This document shows positions 17,778 to 26,012 of a stretch of 64,000 bases of DNA, one piece after another. The position numbers were made by a program, and so were the translations under genes. The stretch is from RGIG3159 sp034927685 (lineage in GTDB: Bacteria > Bacillota > Clostridia > Oscillospirales > Oscillospiraceae). The stretch spans positions 24,927 through 88,926 of the forward strand of contig JAYFPO010000020.1 in the NCBI GenBank assembly GCA_034927685.1. Reading direction: 5' to 3'. Below the pieces are notes generated by a model. The model saw only the letters and a list, made by a program, of their open reading frames with translations. It was not told where the DNA came from and searched no databases. The number at the start of each line of letters is the position of its first letter. Position 1 is the stretch's first letter.

Positions 17778-18713
17778 TCACCGCTGGAAGCGGTAAGACG
17801 CTGCGCCGGTATTTTCATCATAGTGTTCCATGACAAAGCGGAACCCGCCGTGCGCCGCCAGAACCGACATCACAACCTGCGTGGTCTCACGGTACCATTG
17901 GGAAACCGCACGGCCTGTTTCTTTCAGGTACTTCACCGCCGGGCAATACTTGATATGAACAGTCATCTGCTCCCCATCCCTCTGAATTTCCAGCGCATCC
18001 TCCGCTTTTTCCGAACGATAGGTGTCACGGATTTTTTCTTCCACGGCGTCGAGCCCTTTTTCTTCCATCGCTTTGAGGACCGGCGCATAGCCGTTTCGTG
18101 TGTAACGGGTCAGATATGCCTGAACAGCCTCCGGGCCGTGCCGCGTCCCCAGGTATTCAATGCCCATATTCATGCTGCTGTGGAAATCGCGGTGGAAGTA
18201 CTCGTTCTGTGCCGCGCGGACATCCATGATCTCGGTATTCTCGTCGATGATGACCCGCCCGTCAAAAATTTTGGGATCGTAGATCAGGGCGGAGCAGGCC
18301 GCGTGATCGATCCCGTTGAAATTATAGATATAGTTCAGGCCGACTTTTTCGACAGCTGAGCGATAGGAATCACAGTGCAGGCAGTAATCGTGGTAAGGCG
18401 TAATTCCGATCTCGTTCTTCAGCTTCAGGAGCCGGCCCTTGGACGGGCATTCATGCATCACGTTCATATACCAGCCGGCTTTTTCGTTCAGATACAGGGT
18501 AAAATCGGCCGCTTCTTCGTTGAGGGTCCCCTTCCAGTAGGACCAGCAGCCGCGGATTCCTTCTTTTTTCACAAAGTTGATTAAGGGAATGCCGTCTCCG
18601 GTTGGCTTAAACAGAAAATCCCAGAGCCGGTTCACTTCCTCCCGGCCGTAGGTTTCTTCCAGATAAGTAAAGAGTTCGCTATATGCAGGGATAAACTCGG
18701 TACAAGAAATCAT
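17778..18713 (-). CDS. Unknown 311-residue Cys/His-rich protein, paralogue 1
   Basis: I do not recognise this family with confidence. The protein has no signal peptide or membrane helix. Motifs shared with the adjacent paralogue include MISCTEFIPAYSELF at the N-terminus, RGCW (54-57), HECPSKGRLL (87-96), DYCLHCDSYR (109-118, C-x2-C), HRDFHSSMNMGI (174-185), DTYRSEKAEDA and YCPAVKYLKETGR (256-268). Conserved Cys at 4, 56, 89, 111, 114, 140 and 257 and His at 174 and 178 suggest a metal or thiol active site. The C-terminal CPAVKYL pattern faintly recalls ATC-hydrolase-like proteins, a weak resemblance only. A GGAGG site precedes ATG 18713. The genomic context implies a catabolic enzyme. Confidence 0.8.
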   Translation of the reverse strand: MISCTEFIPAYSELFTYLEETYGREEVNRLWDFLFKPTGDGIPLINFVKKEGIRGCWSYWKGTLNEEAADFTLYLNEKAGWYMNVMHECPSKGRLLKLKNEIGITPYHDYCLHCDSYRSAVEKVGLNYIYNFNGIDHAACSALIYDPKIFDGRVIIDENTEIMDVRAAQNEYFHRDFHSSMNMGIEYLGTRHGPEAVQAYLTRYTRNGYAPVLKAMEEKGLDAVEEKIRDTYRSEKAEDALEIQRDGEQMTVHIKYCPAVKYLKETGRAVSQWYRETTQVVMSVLAAHGGFRFVMEHYDENTGAASYRFQR

Positions 18714-18732
18714 TGCTTTGTGCCTCCGTTTT

Positions 18733-19668
18733 TTATCGAATGAAGGAGTAGGCTGCCGCGCCGGTTTCCGGGTCGTAGCGTTCCATGGTAAACGTGAGGC
18801 CGGCCTGTTCGGCCAGCGTCTGCATCACGACCTCCGTCGAATCGCGGAACCAGGCAGAGACGTCACGCCCTGTTTCCCGCAGGTGCTTCACCGCAGGGCA
18901 ATAGGCAATCTGAACAGACAACTGCTTGCCATCGTTCTCCACGGTCATGGCATCCTCTGCTTTTTCCAAGCGATAGGTATCACGGATCTTCGCTTCAATG
19001 GCGCCCAGCGCGTCGGTCTCCATCTCCCGGAATACGGGTTTATAGACATGTTTGGTGTACATGGTCAGGTATTCCCGCAAGGCTTCCTCCCCATGTTGCA
19101 CGGCAACGAAATCGATTCCCATATTCATACTGCTGTGGAAATCAGGGTGGAAATATTTGCTGTCCTTGGTAGCGCACTCCATCATTACCGTATCCTGATC
19201 CAGAACCATCATACCCTTGAATACCTTGGGATCATAGAGAATGCTGGAGCAGCTGGCTTTGTCCACATGAATGTGGTCGCGGATCCATCGCAGCCCCACT
19301 TGATCCAAAGCGGCGCGGTAGTAATCGCAGTGGCCGCAATAGTCGTAGTACGGAACCAGGCCAATTTCTTTTTGCAGCTCCAGAAGTCGCCCCTTGGAGG
19401 GACAGTAGTGCATGTCGCTGCTCATCCAGCCGGCTTTTTCATTGAAATAGCGGGTACAGTCCGCCGCTTCTTCCTGCAGGGTGCCGCTCCAATAGTCCCA
19501 GCAGCCACGCAGGCCGTCTTTTTTGGCAAAGTTGATGAGAGGAATGCCCTTGCCGGTGGGCGCAAACAGATAGGTCCAAAACCGCTCTACTTCAGGACGT
19601 CCGTATGTCTCATCCAAAAATGTAAACAGTTCGCTGTAAGCAGGGATAAACTCGGTACAGGAAATCAT
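18733..19668 (-). CDS. Unknown 311-residue Cys/His-rich protein, paralogue 2
   Basis: This is a tandem copy of the downstream neighbour: both are exactly 311 residues and align without a gap, with 187 identical positions by my count (60%). The divergence is uneven: residues 121-170 are least alike (17 of 50 identical), while the N-terminal 50 are 80% identical. All motifs and the seven shared Cys are kept, and extra Cys occur at 71 and 165. The pair thus looks like two enzymes with one chemistry and different specificity, or a heterodimer. A GAGGAGG site precedes ATG 19668. Only 19 bp separate the two genes. Confidence 0.8.
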   Translation of the reverse strand: MISCTEFIPAYSELFTFLDETYGRPEVERFWTYLFAPTGKGIPLINFAKKDGLRGCWDYWSGTLQEEAADCTRYFNEKAGWMSSDMHYCPSKGRLLELQKEIGLVPYYDYCGHCDYYRAALDQVGLRWIRDHIHVDKASCSSILYDPKVFKGMMVLDQDTVMMECATKDSKYFHPDFHSSMNMGIDFVAVQHGEEALREYLTMYTKHVYKPVFREMETDALGAIEAKIRDTYRLEKAEDAMTVENDGKQLSVQIAYCPAVKHLRETGRDVSAWFRDSTEVVMQTLAEQAGLTFTMERYDPETGAAAYSFIR

Positions 19669-19703
19669 AATGAATCCTCCTCACTCAATCCGAACACAGT
19701 GCA

Positions 19704-20513
19704 TTACAACCTGTGCCGAAGTCGGGGAAACAGCCGCAGTGCATTGCCTTGTAATATTTTGTACTTGTCCTCCTCCGCTATGTCCGCTTCTTCCACGCGC
19801 AGACGCTGGCAGGGGCTGAAATAATTGCTGGAATCCGTACCGAATAAAATCCGGTCGGCGCCCATCTGGCCAACCGCATATTCCAGCAGGTTGGACAGCA
19901 GGGACTGGATGCTGGACGTGTCGGTAAACAGATTGCCGGCGCCATTTTGCATGATTGCCCGGATGTGATGGGCGGAATCTCCGTCAGACCCGCACCCGAG
20001 ATGGGCGGCGATGACCGGGATCTCCGGGTAACGATCCGCGAAAAAGCCATAGGTTTCGGGCATGCAGCACGGGGCGCCGCTGTGCCCCAGCAGCGGAACA
20101 TGAAGTTTGGCGGCGAACGCAAATAACGGATCGCCATATGCTTTGAGGTCATATTCATGTTCTTCCGGATGAATTTTCACCCCCAATACCTTGGGATGCT
20201 GCAGCATTTCTTCGGCCTGCAAAAATGTCTCCGGCTGGTGGGGATCGACGGTTGCCCATACATAAACGCCTTCCAGCGCTTCGGCCGCAGCCAGAATCTG
20301 GTTGTTTCCCTCCACGGTATAACCGGAGCCTCTCGGCATGATCGCATAGCGGCTGGAATTGATACTGACCGCAATTTTGGATAACGCCATGGTGCGGATT
20401 AAATACTCCTCTGTGCCATTCTGGATGCGATCCCCGGTCACGGGGCTGTGGACCGGGCCAAAATGACTGTGCACATCAATGGCGGACAGGGCTTTAATTT
20501 CTTCGTGCGTCAT
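19704..20513 (-). CDS. Amidohydrolase-family (TIM-barrel) metal-dependent hydrolase
   Basis: This 269-residue protein is of the amidohydrolase 2 family, related to ACMSD, resorcylate decarboxylases and lactone hydrolases. It has IDVHSHFG (residues 12-19, His-x-His metal ligands), GVKIHPEEHEYD (about 110-121), a GHSGAP loop, AAHLGCGSDGD and the metal-ligand Asp in LFGTDSSNY (about 225-233). It may open a lactone or decarboxylate a carboxylated intermediate; the substrate is unknown. A GGGAGG site precedes the ATG. It lies between the yhcH-like gene and the paralogue pair in the same operon. Confidence 0.82.
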   Translation of the reverse strand: MTHEEIKALSAIDVHSHFGPVHSPVTGDRIQNGTEEYLIRTMALSKIAVSINSSRYAIMPRGSGYTVEGNNQILAAAEALEGVYVWATVDPHQPETFLQAEEMLQHPKVLGVKIHPEEHEYDLKAYGDPLFAFAAKLHVPLLGHSGAPCCMPETYGFFADRYPEIPVIAAHLGCGSDGDSAHHIRAIMQNGAGNLFTDTSSIQSLLSNLLEYAVGQMGADRILFGTDSSNYFSPCQRLRVEEADIAEEDKYKILQGNALRLFPRLRHRL

Positions 20514-20566
20514 ATGCGCCTCCCAAGGCAGCGATATCGTGCCGCTGTTCCGGAACAGCGGGTCGC

Positions 20567-21031
20567 TTACCTGGCGATTCTGACCTTGCCAATGACTTTT
20601 TTGACCGGGCGCACTTGACCCGCGCAGCAGGCGGGGGCATGCGCATCCTGCGGGAACAGCACAACAAAGCTGCCGGCATCCAAACGGACCAATGTGGCAT
20701 CCGGCTCATAATCTGCCAGAAGCGCATCGCTGGCAGGATCGTATTCCTTCGTGATCCGCTTCAATTGCCGAGTTGGTTTTACATAGATGATTTCGCTGCC
20801 CGCAACCATGTACATGACATCCAAATATTGCTGATGCGCTTCAAAGCTCGCGTTTTCCGGCGCGTGGGTTTCATAGGCGCACGGCAGCAGAAACAGATCG
20901 CTTCCATCTAATTCAACACGGCCGCCGGGATAATGGTCCTTGGTATAGGTTTGCATGGCCTGTAAGGCCCGATATACGTCGGGAAGCCAATCGCGGTATT
21001 GCTCCAGGTGGTCAATCGTATCCAAAATCAT
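20567..21031 (-). CDS. YhcH/YjgK/YiaL family protein (NanQ/TabA-like cupin)
   Basis: The 154-residue beta-barrel protein belongs to the family that includes E. coli NanQ (YhcH), reported to speed anomerisation of sialic acid, and TabA. Visible marks are MILDTIDHLEQY at the N-terminus, RVELDGSDLF, the metal-site segment SFEAHQQYLDV (about 62-72) and VVLFPQDAHAP (about 122-132) carrying the second His. In nan operons this protein accompanies N-acetylneuraminate lyase, and a lyase-family gene is immediately upstream here. That pairing is the best clue that the locus handles a sialic-acid-like sugar. A GGAGGAG site precedes the ATG. Confidence 0.88.
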   Translation of the reverse strand: MILDTIDHLEQYRDWLPDVYRALQAMQTYTKDHYPGGRVELDGSDLFLLPCAYETHAPENASFEAHQQYLDVMYMVAGSEIIYVKPTRQLKRITKEYDPASDALLADYEPDATLVRLDAGSFVVLFPQDAHAPACCAGQVRPVKKVIGKVRIAR

Positions 21032-21060
21032 GAAAATTGCTCCTCCAAATTCACGTGGAG

Positions 21061-21079
21061 CCTGCTTTCCAAAAGCAGG
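21061..21079 (-). other. Intercistronic hairpin in the amino-sugar operon
   Basis: CCTGCTTT/AAAGCAGG pair around a 3-nt loop between the lyase and yhcH-like genes. There is no U-tract, so it is probably an mRNA processing or stability element. Confidence 0.4.
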
Positions 21080-21097
21080 AGCTGGCTTCCTCGATGA

Positions 21098-21976
21098 TTA
21101 CAGCTCACCGATTCGGATCATTTCCTGCCGAACCAGCTCCACATTTTCCGGCTTGATGGGTACGCAGATATCAGGGCAGCAGTTGCCGTCATAGCCCAGC
21201 ATATTCATGGCTTCAGAGAAGCAGGGCCACAGATCACGCGCAGCGAAGTAATCGCGCAGATCCACAATATGATTCAGGCAAACAGCCGCGGTGTCGTAGT
21301 CGCCTTCTTCCATGGCGCGGAACATCTTGCCGGTGTTGGTGGGGGTAACGGGCAGCATCCCGTCCAGGCAGTTGTCGATGCCCCACCTGTAGGCCACATC
21401 GAAGGTATCCAGGCCCGAATAAACCAGGATGAAATCCTTGGGAACATCGGGATTCAGCTTCAATTTTCGGAACATCTGCTGGTCCGCGGATTTGATGCCG
21501 ACGAGATTGGGAACCTCGCGGAGCAGTTCCAGCACCATATCGTAGGTAATCTTGGACTGTGTAACGCTGGGAAGATCGTAGAGCATGATGTTGTGCTTGG
21601 TGGCTGCGGCCACACCCCTGAAATAGTGCATCATCTGGGGGCGGTTTGCGGCGGAGTAATAGGGCGCGGTAAATACGAACGACGCAACATCCAGATTCTC
21701 CATCGCTGCGATACGCTCCGAAGCGCGGCCAATGGAGCAATCCATGGCGCCGACAAAGACCGGAACGCGGCCTGCGGCCGCATCGACTGCCACACGGGCT
21801 ACTTCCGGGCAAACGCCGGAGCGCAGGAACGCCTGCTGCCCCATGGAGCCCATGCTCAGAAGGCCGACGGCGCCGGCGTGAATCATATCCTCAATCTGCT
21901 TGCGATAGCTGGCCTCGATCAGATTGCCGTTGGCGTCCAGGGGCGTGACCAGCGCGGGAATAAAACCTGCTTTCAT
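21098..21976 (-). CDS. Dihydrodipicolinate synthase/N-acetylneuraminate lyase family protein
   Basis: This 292-residue class I aldolase of the DapA/NanA family splits or joins pyruvate and an aldehyde. The Schiff-base lysine is Lys162 in LVGIKSAD and the catalytic Tyr is Tyr133 in MLYDLPS. The first carboxylate loop reads SMGSMGQQ (41-48) instead of GTTGE, so it is not an ordinary DapA. With yhcH, nagA and nagB-like genes downstream, cleavage of a sialic-acid-like 2-keto sugar acid to pyruvate plus an N-acyl amino sugar is the likely role; 2-keto-3-deoxy sugar acids are an alternative. ATG 21976 follows GGAGGT; an in-frame ATG at 21991 overlaps that site. Confidence 0.85.
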   Translation of the reverse strand: MKAGFIPALVTPLDANGNLIEASYRKQIEDMIHAGAVGLLSMGSMGQQAFLRSGVCPEVARVAVDAAAGRVPVFVGAMDCSIGRASERIAAMENLDVASFVFTAPYYSAANRPQMMHYFRGVAAATKHNIMLYDLPSVTQSKITYDMVLELLREVPNLVGIKSADQQMFRKLKLNPDVPKDFILVYSGLDTFDVAYRWGIDNCLDGMLPVTPTNTGKMFRAMEEGDYDTAAVCLNHIVDLRDYFAARDLWPCFSEAMNMLGYDGNCCPDICVPIKPENVELVRQEMIRIGEL

Positions 21977-22020
21977 CTTGATAACCTCCAAATATATTTA
22001 TCTATCAACTCGTGTTTCAA

Positions 22021-23031
22021 TTATCTGCTTGAATCGTACAGGTGGCAGGCCACGCAGTGGTCGCCATTCCCTGTAGGGCGCAGCTCCGGCTTTTGCGTTT
22101 TGCAAAGGCCCATGCATTTGCTGCAGCGCGGATGGAACGGACAGCCGGCGGGCGGGTTCATGGGAGAGGGGACATCGCCGGACAGAATAATCCGATCCTT
22201 CTTTGCCCCATAGACCGGCACTGGAACAGCCGAAAGCAGCGCTTCCGTGTAAGGGTGAAGATGGTTGCAATACAGCTCGCCCGCGTCGGCCATTTCCACG
22301 ATCTGTCCCAGATACATCACGGCGATCCGGTCGGACATAAATTGCACAACGCTTAAATCATGGGCGATGAACAGGAATGCCAGACTGTATTCCTTCTGCA
22401 GCTTGCGCATCAAATTCAAAATCTGGGCCTGAATGGAAACGTCGAGCGCGGAAACCGGCTCGTCACAGACAATGAGCTTTGGCTTGAGCGCAAGCGCCTT
22501 GGCAATGCAGATTCGCTGCCGCTGGCCGCCTGAAAACTCATGGGGATAGCGGTACATATACTCCGGCTGCAGGTTGACGACCCTGAGGGAATCCGCTATG
22601 ATTTCCTTCCGTTTTTCCTTATTACCGCCGCCGATGCCATGGATGCGCATGGGCTCGTCGAAGGCTTCCAGAATGTTGTGGGTGGGGTTCAGAGAAGCGT
22701 AGGGATCCTGAAAGACGATCTGCAGCTTCTGCCGCAGCGCAAAGCTCTCCTTCCGGTCCAGCCGCAGAAGATCCTTCATCTCACCGTCATCATGAAAGAG
22801 CATTTTCCCGCTGGAAGGGTTGTAGAGGCGGACGATACATTTTCCCAGCGTGGTTTTTCCGCACCCGGATTCCCCGACGACGCCAAAGGTTTCCCCGTGC
22901 TTAATATAGAAGGAGACGTCGTTGACGGCCTTGACGCTGGGCTGCGCATGATCAAACAAGCGACGGCTGGGTTCAAATTCTTTGCTCAGGTGTTCCACCA
23001 CAAGCAGCTTATCCTGAAGATTTTGTTCCAT
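22021..23031 (-). CDS. Oligo/dipeptide-type ABC transporter ATPase (OppF/DppF type)
   Basis: The 336-residue ATPase has Walker A GESGCGKTT, the ABC signature FSGGQRQRICIAKAL, Walker B KLIVCDEPVSALDV and a C-terminal oligopeptide-transporter extension with the Cys cluster CPFHPRCSKCMGLC. OppF and DppF tails often carry such a cluster near an Fe-S site. It pairs with the preceding OppD-type ATPase to power uptake through the two permeases. The start at 23031 follows GAGGAGG and lies immediately at the oppD stop. In family 5 importers the cargo may be peptides, nickel, or sugars such as sialic acid; the context favours a sugar conjugate. Confidence 0.92.
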   Translation of the reverse strand: MEQNLQDKLLVVEHLSKEFEPSRRLFDHAQPSVKAVNDVSFYIKHGETFGVVGESGCGKTTLGKCIVRLYNPSSGKMLFHDDGEMKDLLRLDRKESFALRQKLQIVFQDPYASLNPTHNILEAFDEPMRIHGIGGGNKEKRKEIIADSLRVVNLQPEYMYRYPHEFSGGQRQRICIAKALALKPKLIVCDEPVSALDVSIQAQILNLMRKLQKEYSLAFLFIAHDLSVVQFMSDRIAVMYLGQIVEMADAGELYCNHLHPYTEALLSAVPVPVYGAKKDRIILSGDVPSPMNPPAGCPFHPRCSKCMGLCKTQKPELRPTGNGDHCVACHLYDSSR

Positions 23032-23032
23032 C

Positions 23033-24040
23033 CTATTTCGCCTCCTCAAACAGCAGGCAGCGCACGCGATGCCCCTCTTCCAATACGGTGTCTACAGGGA
23101 AGCGCAATTTGCAGGCCTCCGTCGCAAATTCGCAGCGCTCTGCAAATTCACAGCCGGTAAACACGGTGGAGGCGTCCGGGGTGCTTCCTTCTATGGTTTG
23201 AAGTTCCTGGTCTTTATTCATGCCCAGGACCGGTACAGAACGCATCAGCGCCTTGGTGTAGGGATGCACCGGATTGGTGAAAATCTGCTCCAGACTGCCG
23301 AATTCTACCACACGTCCCATGTACATGACGGCGACATCGTCCGCAATCTCTGCAACAATGCCCATATTGTGCGTGATGAGCAGAATCGAAGTGCCATGCT
23401 CCTGCTGCATTTTCCGCATCAGGTCCAGGATTTGTGCCTGAATTGTCACGTCAAGGGCCGTGGTTGGTTCATCGGCGATCAGAATAGTGGGGTTACAAAT
23501 CATGGCGATTGCGATCATCACACGCTGCTTCATGCCGCCGGAAAACTCATGGGGATACTGGCCAAAGCGCTGTTCCGGGGTGGGAATCCCCAAATCCGCC
23601 AACAGTCGAATGATCCGCTCCCTGGCATCCGCTTTGCTGAGCTTTTCATGGCTGCGCAGGTTCTCCATGATCTGGCTGCCAATGGTATAAACCGGGTTCA
23701 GCGTGGACATGGGATCCTGAAAGATCATCGCAATATCTTTGCCGCGGATGGCGCGGATCTCTTTGCCGCTGCGCGGATAGGCGCTGAGCAGCTTGCCTTC
23801 GCCGTCCGGCTCCGGATAATAGGTGACGCTGCCGTTTTCCAGAATGCCGTTTTTGGGGAGCAGCTGCATGATGGATTGGGCGGTTACCGATTTGCCGCAG
23901 CCGGACTCTCCCACGACGCAAAGGGTTTTGCCCCTGCGAAGCGAGAAGGTGACATCATTGACAGCATGGACTCTGCGCGGTCCGACTTTAAATGTAATTT
24001 TCAGATCTTTAACATCCAAAACGAAATCTTTTTCTTCCAT
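23033..24040 (-). CDS. Oligo/dipeptide-type ABC transporter ATPase (OppD/DppD type)
   Basis: This 335-residue ATPase partners the OppF-type protein. It has Walker A VVGESGCGKSVTA, the Q-loop FQDPMSTLNPV, the signature EFSGGMKQRVMIA, Walker B ILIADEPTTALDV and the C-terminal Cys motif CEFAERCEFATEACK of the OppD extension. The ATG at 24040 behind AGGGGGGAC is chosen. A longer in-frame form to 24208 reads back through the permease gene and has no support. The start lies 12 bp from the stop of oppC. Confidence 0.92.
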   Translation of the reverse strand: MEEKDFVLDVKDLKITFKVGPRRVHAVNDVTFSLRRGKTLCVVGESGCGKSVTAQSIMQLLPKNGILENGSVTYYPEPDGEGKLLSAYPRSGKEIRAIRGKDIAMIFQDPMSTLNPVYTIGSQIMENLRSHEKLSKADARERIIRLLADLGIPTPEQRFGQYPHEFSGGMKQRVMIAIAMICNPTILIADEPTTALDVTIQAQILDLMRKMQQEHGTSILLITHNMGIVAEIADDVAVMYMGRVVEFGSLEQIFTNPVHPYTKALMRSVPVLGMNKDQELQTIEGSTPDASTVFTGCEFAERCEFATEACKLRFPVDTVLEEGHRVRCLLFEEAK

Positions 24041-24051
24041 GGTGTCCCCCC

Positions 24052-24912
24052 TTACTGCGCCGAGGGATCCAGCACGTCCCGAAGGCCGTCGCCGAAGAAG
24101 TTGATGCTCAGCACAAACAGACAGATTGCAATGCCGGGCGCCACCCACAGCAGCGGCATCGTCTGGATAATATCCAGACGCTTGGCGGCATTGATGATGT
24201 TGCCCCAAGTGACTACGGTATCAGGAACGCCCATGCCAAGGAAGCTCAGGCTGGCCTCCGAAAGAATGTACTGCGCCACCTGCAGTGTGACGTTGACGAT
24301 GACAGGACCCAGCGTGTTGGGCAGCAGATGATGGAACATGATGGAGGCAGAGCTGACGCCGTTGGCCCGGCAGCTCTCAATAAAGGGCTCCTGCTTCAGC
24401 GAGAACAATCGGCTGCGGACAATTCGCATCATGACCGGCCAGCCGGTAAAGATAAAGATCAGCAAAAGGTTTTTCGTGCTCTGCCCCAAAAGACCGACGC
24501 ACAGCAAAATGAGCAGGTACTGGGGGAAGGACTGGAACAGCTCCGCTACGTAGACCAGCACGCGGTCTATGATGCCGCCGTAGAAGCCGGAGATGCAGCC
24601 AAGGATCGATCCCAGCAAGGTGGCGCCGAGGGCGCTGGCAACGCCGATGAAAATGGACATGCGTCCGCCATACAGCACGCGGGCCAGCAGATCCCGTCCC
24701 ATCCGGTCTGTGCCGAGAAGATGTTCGCTTGAGCAGGGCAGGCCCTTTTGTGAAAGATCAATCAGATTGGGGCTGTAGGGTGTCAGCAGCGGTGCGCAAA
24801 TACAAGACAGGACGATCACAAGCAGGATGACAACCCCGATCACTGCCATACGGTTGCCCATAAATTTCACCAAATTTCGCTTGGCGAGGGAGGACCTTGT
24901 TCTCTTTTTCAC
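24052..24912 (-). CDS. Oligo/dipeptide-type ABC transporter permease (OppC/DppC type)
   Basis: The 286-residue inner-membrane permease has six predicted helices, the N-terminal OppC_N segment (KFMGNRMAVIGVVILLVIV) and the EAA-loop that contacts the ATPases (ESCRANGVSSASIMFHHLLPN). The C-terminal RDVLDP is the usual DppC ending (GDGLRDVLDP). The start is GTG behind GAGGAGGA, which overlaps the oppB stop. Together with the OppB-type protein it forms the translocation pore. Confidence 0.92.
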   Translation of the reverse strand: MKKRTRSSLAKRNLVKFMGNRMAVIGVVILLVIVLSCICAPLLTPYSPNLIDLSQKGLPCSSEHLLGTDRMGRDLLARVLYGGRMSIFIGVASALGATLLGSILGCISGFYGGIIDRVLVYVAELFQSFPQYLLILLCVGLLGQSTKNLLLIFIFTGWPVMMRIVRSRLFSLKQEPFIESCRANGVSSASIMFHHLLPNTLGPVIVNVTLQVAQYILSEASLSFLGMGVPDTVVTWGNIINAAKRLDIIQTMPLLWVAPGIAICLFVLSINFFGDGLRDVLDPSAQ

Positions 24913-24926
24913 ATCGTTTCCTCCTC

Positions 24927-25889
24927 TCAGTCAAGCCGGACACGCGGGTCCAGCAGGGCGGTTACCATGTCAATCAGGGTGCTGGCCAGCAGGGTTACGA
25001 TTGAGATGACCATGGTCGTAATCATGACAACCGGCATGTCCCCAGCAGAGATGGCATCCAGAACCATGCTGCCCATGGCGGGATAGTTGAACACCGTTTC
25101 AATGACCACCGTGCCGCTGACCAGCGCCGGAAGGCGGGATACAATCAGAACCATCACCGGCGTCAGCGCATTGCGCAGGGCGTGTTTGACATTGACCGTC
25201 GTTTCGCTGAGGCCCTTGCTGCGGGCTGTTTTGATATAGTCCTTGTTCAGCACGTCAAGAACGGACCCTCTGGTATAGCGGGCTTGGGTAGCCATCAGCG
25301 CAATGGCCAGGGTGAAAGCGGGCATGACAATATAAGGGAAACGGGATATGAAATCCGCGCTGCCTTTGGGATCCATACGGCCGCCGGTCGGGAACCATTT
25401 GAGCTTCAGGGCGAACAGCAAAATAAATACCACGCCGAAAAAGAATTCCGGTACGGAGGTGCCGATGACACCGAAGGTCGTGCAGCTGTAATCTACGAAC
25501 GAGTTTTTATGCGTGGCCGCGGCAAAGCCAAACAGAATTCCCAGCAGGCTGGAGAACACGAGCGCCCAGGCAGCCAACTCCATGGTGTAGGGCAAACGCG
25601 TCGCCAACATGATGGCAATGTTGGAGCCGGTGGACTGCGAGTAGCCGAAATCGCCCTGCAGCAATCTCCCCAGCCAGGAAAAATACTGGACCAGAAGCGG
25701 CTTGTTCAGGCCAAGACTTTGCCGCATGGCTTCCAATTGCGGTTCCGTTAAAACCTCCAGCTGCTGAGGCGACAGAGTTCTGGTAATCGGATCGCCGGGC
25801 AGCAGGTTCAGGGCAAAGAAAATAATCAGAGAAATGACAAGCAGCTTGGGAATCAAGACCAGCAGCTTGCGAAGGATATATTTGGTCAT
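24927..25889 (-). CDS. Oligo/dipeptide-type ABC transporter permease (OppB/DppB type)
   Basis: This 320-residue permease has six helices and the OppB/DppB signatures: KYILRKLLVLIPKLLVISLI at the start, LPGDPITR (about 28-35), QYFSWLGRLLQGDFGYS (about 67-83), the EAA-loop KTARSKGLSETTVNVKHALRNAL and the C-terminal DMVTALLDPRVR. ATG 25889 is preferred over an upstream TTG at 25895, with GAAAGGTG upstream. A 15-bp stem-loop between this gene and the binding-protein gene probably sets their relative expression. Confidence 0.92.
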   Translation of the reverse strand: MTKYILRKLLVLIPKLLVISLIIFFALNLLPGDPITRTLSPQQLEVLTEPQLEAMRQSLGLNKPLLVQYFSWLGRLLQGDFGYSQSTGSNIAIMLATRLPYTMELAAWALVFSSLLGILFGFAAATHKNSFVDYSCTTFGVIGTSVPEFFFGVVFILLFALKLKWFPTGGRMDPKGSADFISRFPYIVMPAFTLAIALMATQARYTRGSVLDVLNKDYIKTARSKGLSETTVNVKHALRNALTPVMVLIVSRLPALVSGTVVIETVFNYPAMGSMVLDAISAGDMPVVMITTMVISIVTLLASTLIDMVTALLDPRVRLD

Positions 25890-25936
25890 AGGCAAACACC
25901 TTTCTAATGCAGAGGCGGCTGCGAAGCAAAATCGGC

Positions 25937-25979
25937 AACTGTGCGCTGCAGCCGCGCGTAGCGACTGCAGCGCACAGTT
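25937..25979 (-). other. Stem-loop between the binding-protein and permease genes
   Basis: Perfect 15-bp arms AACTGTGCGCTGCAG (25937-25951) and CTGCAGCGCACAGTT (25965-25979) with a 13-nt loop and no U-tract. Such hairpins after solute-binding-protein genes commonly protect the upstream mRNA and raise binding-protein levels over the permeases. Confidence 0.7.
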
Positions 25980-26012
25980 CTAAGTTGGAAGGTAAAATGA
26001 AACGATAGAAGC

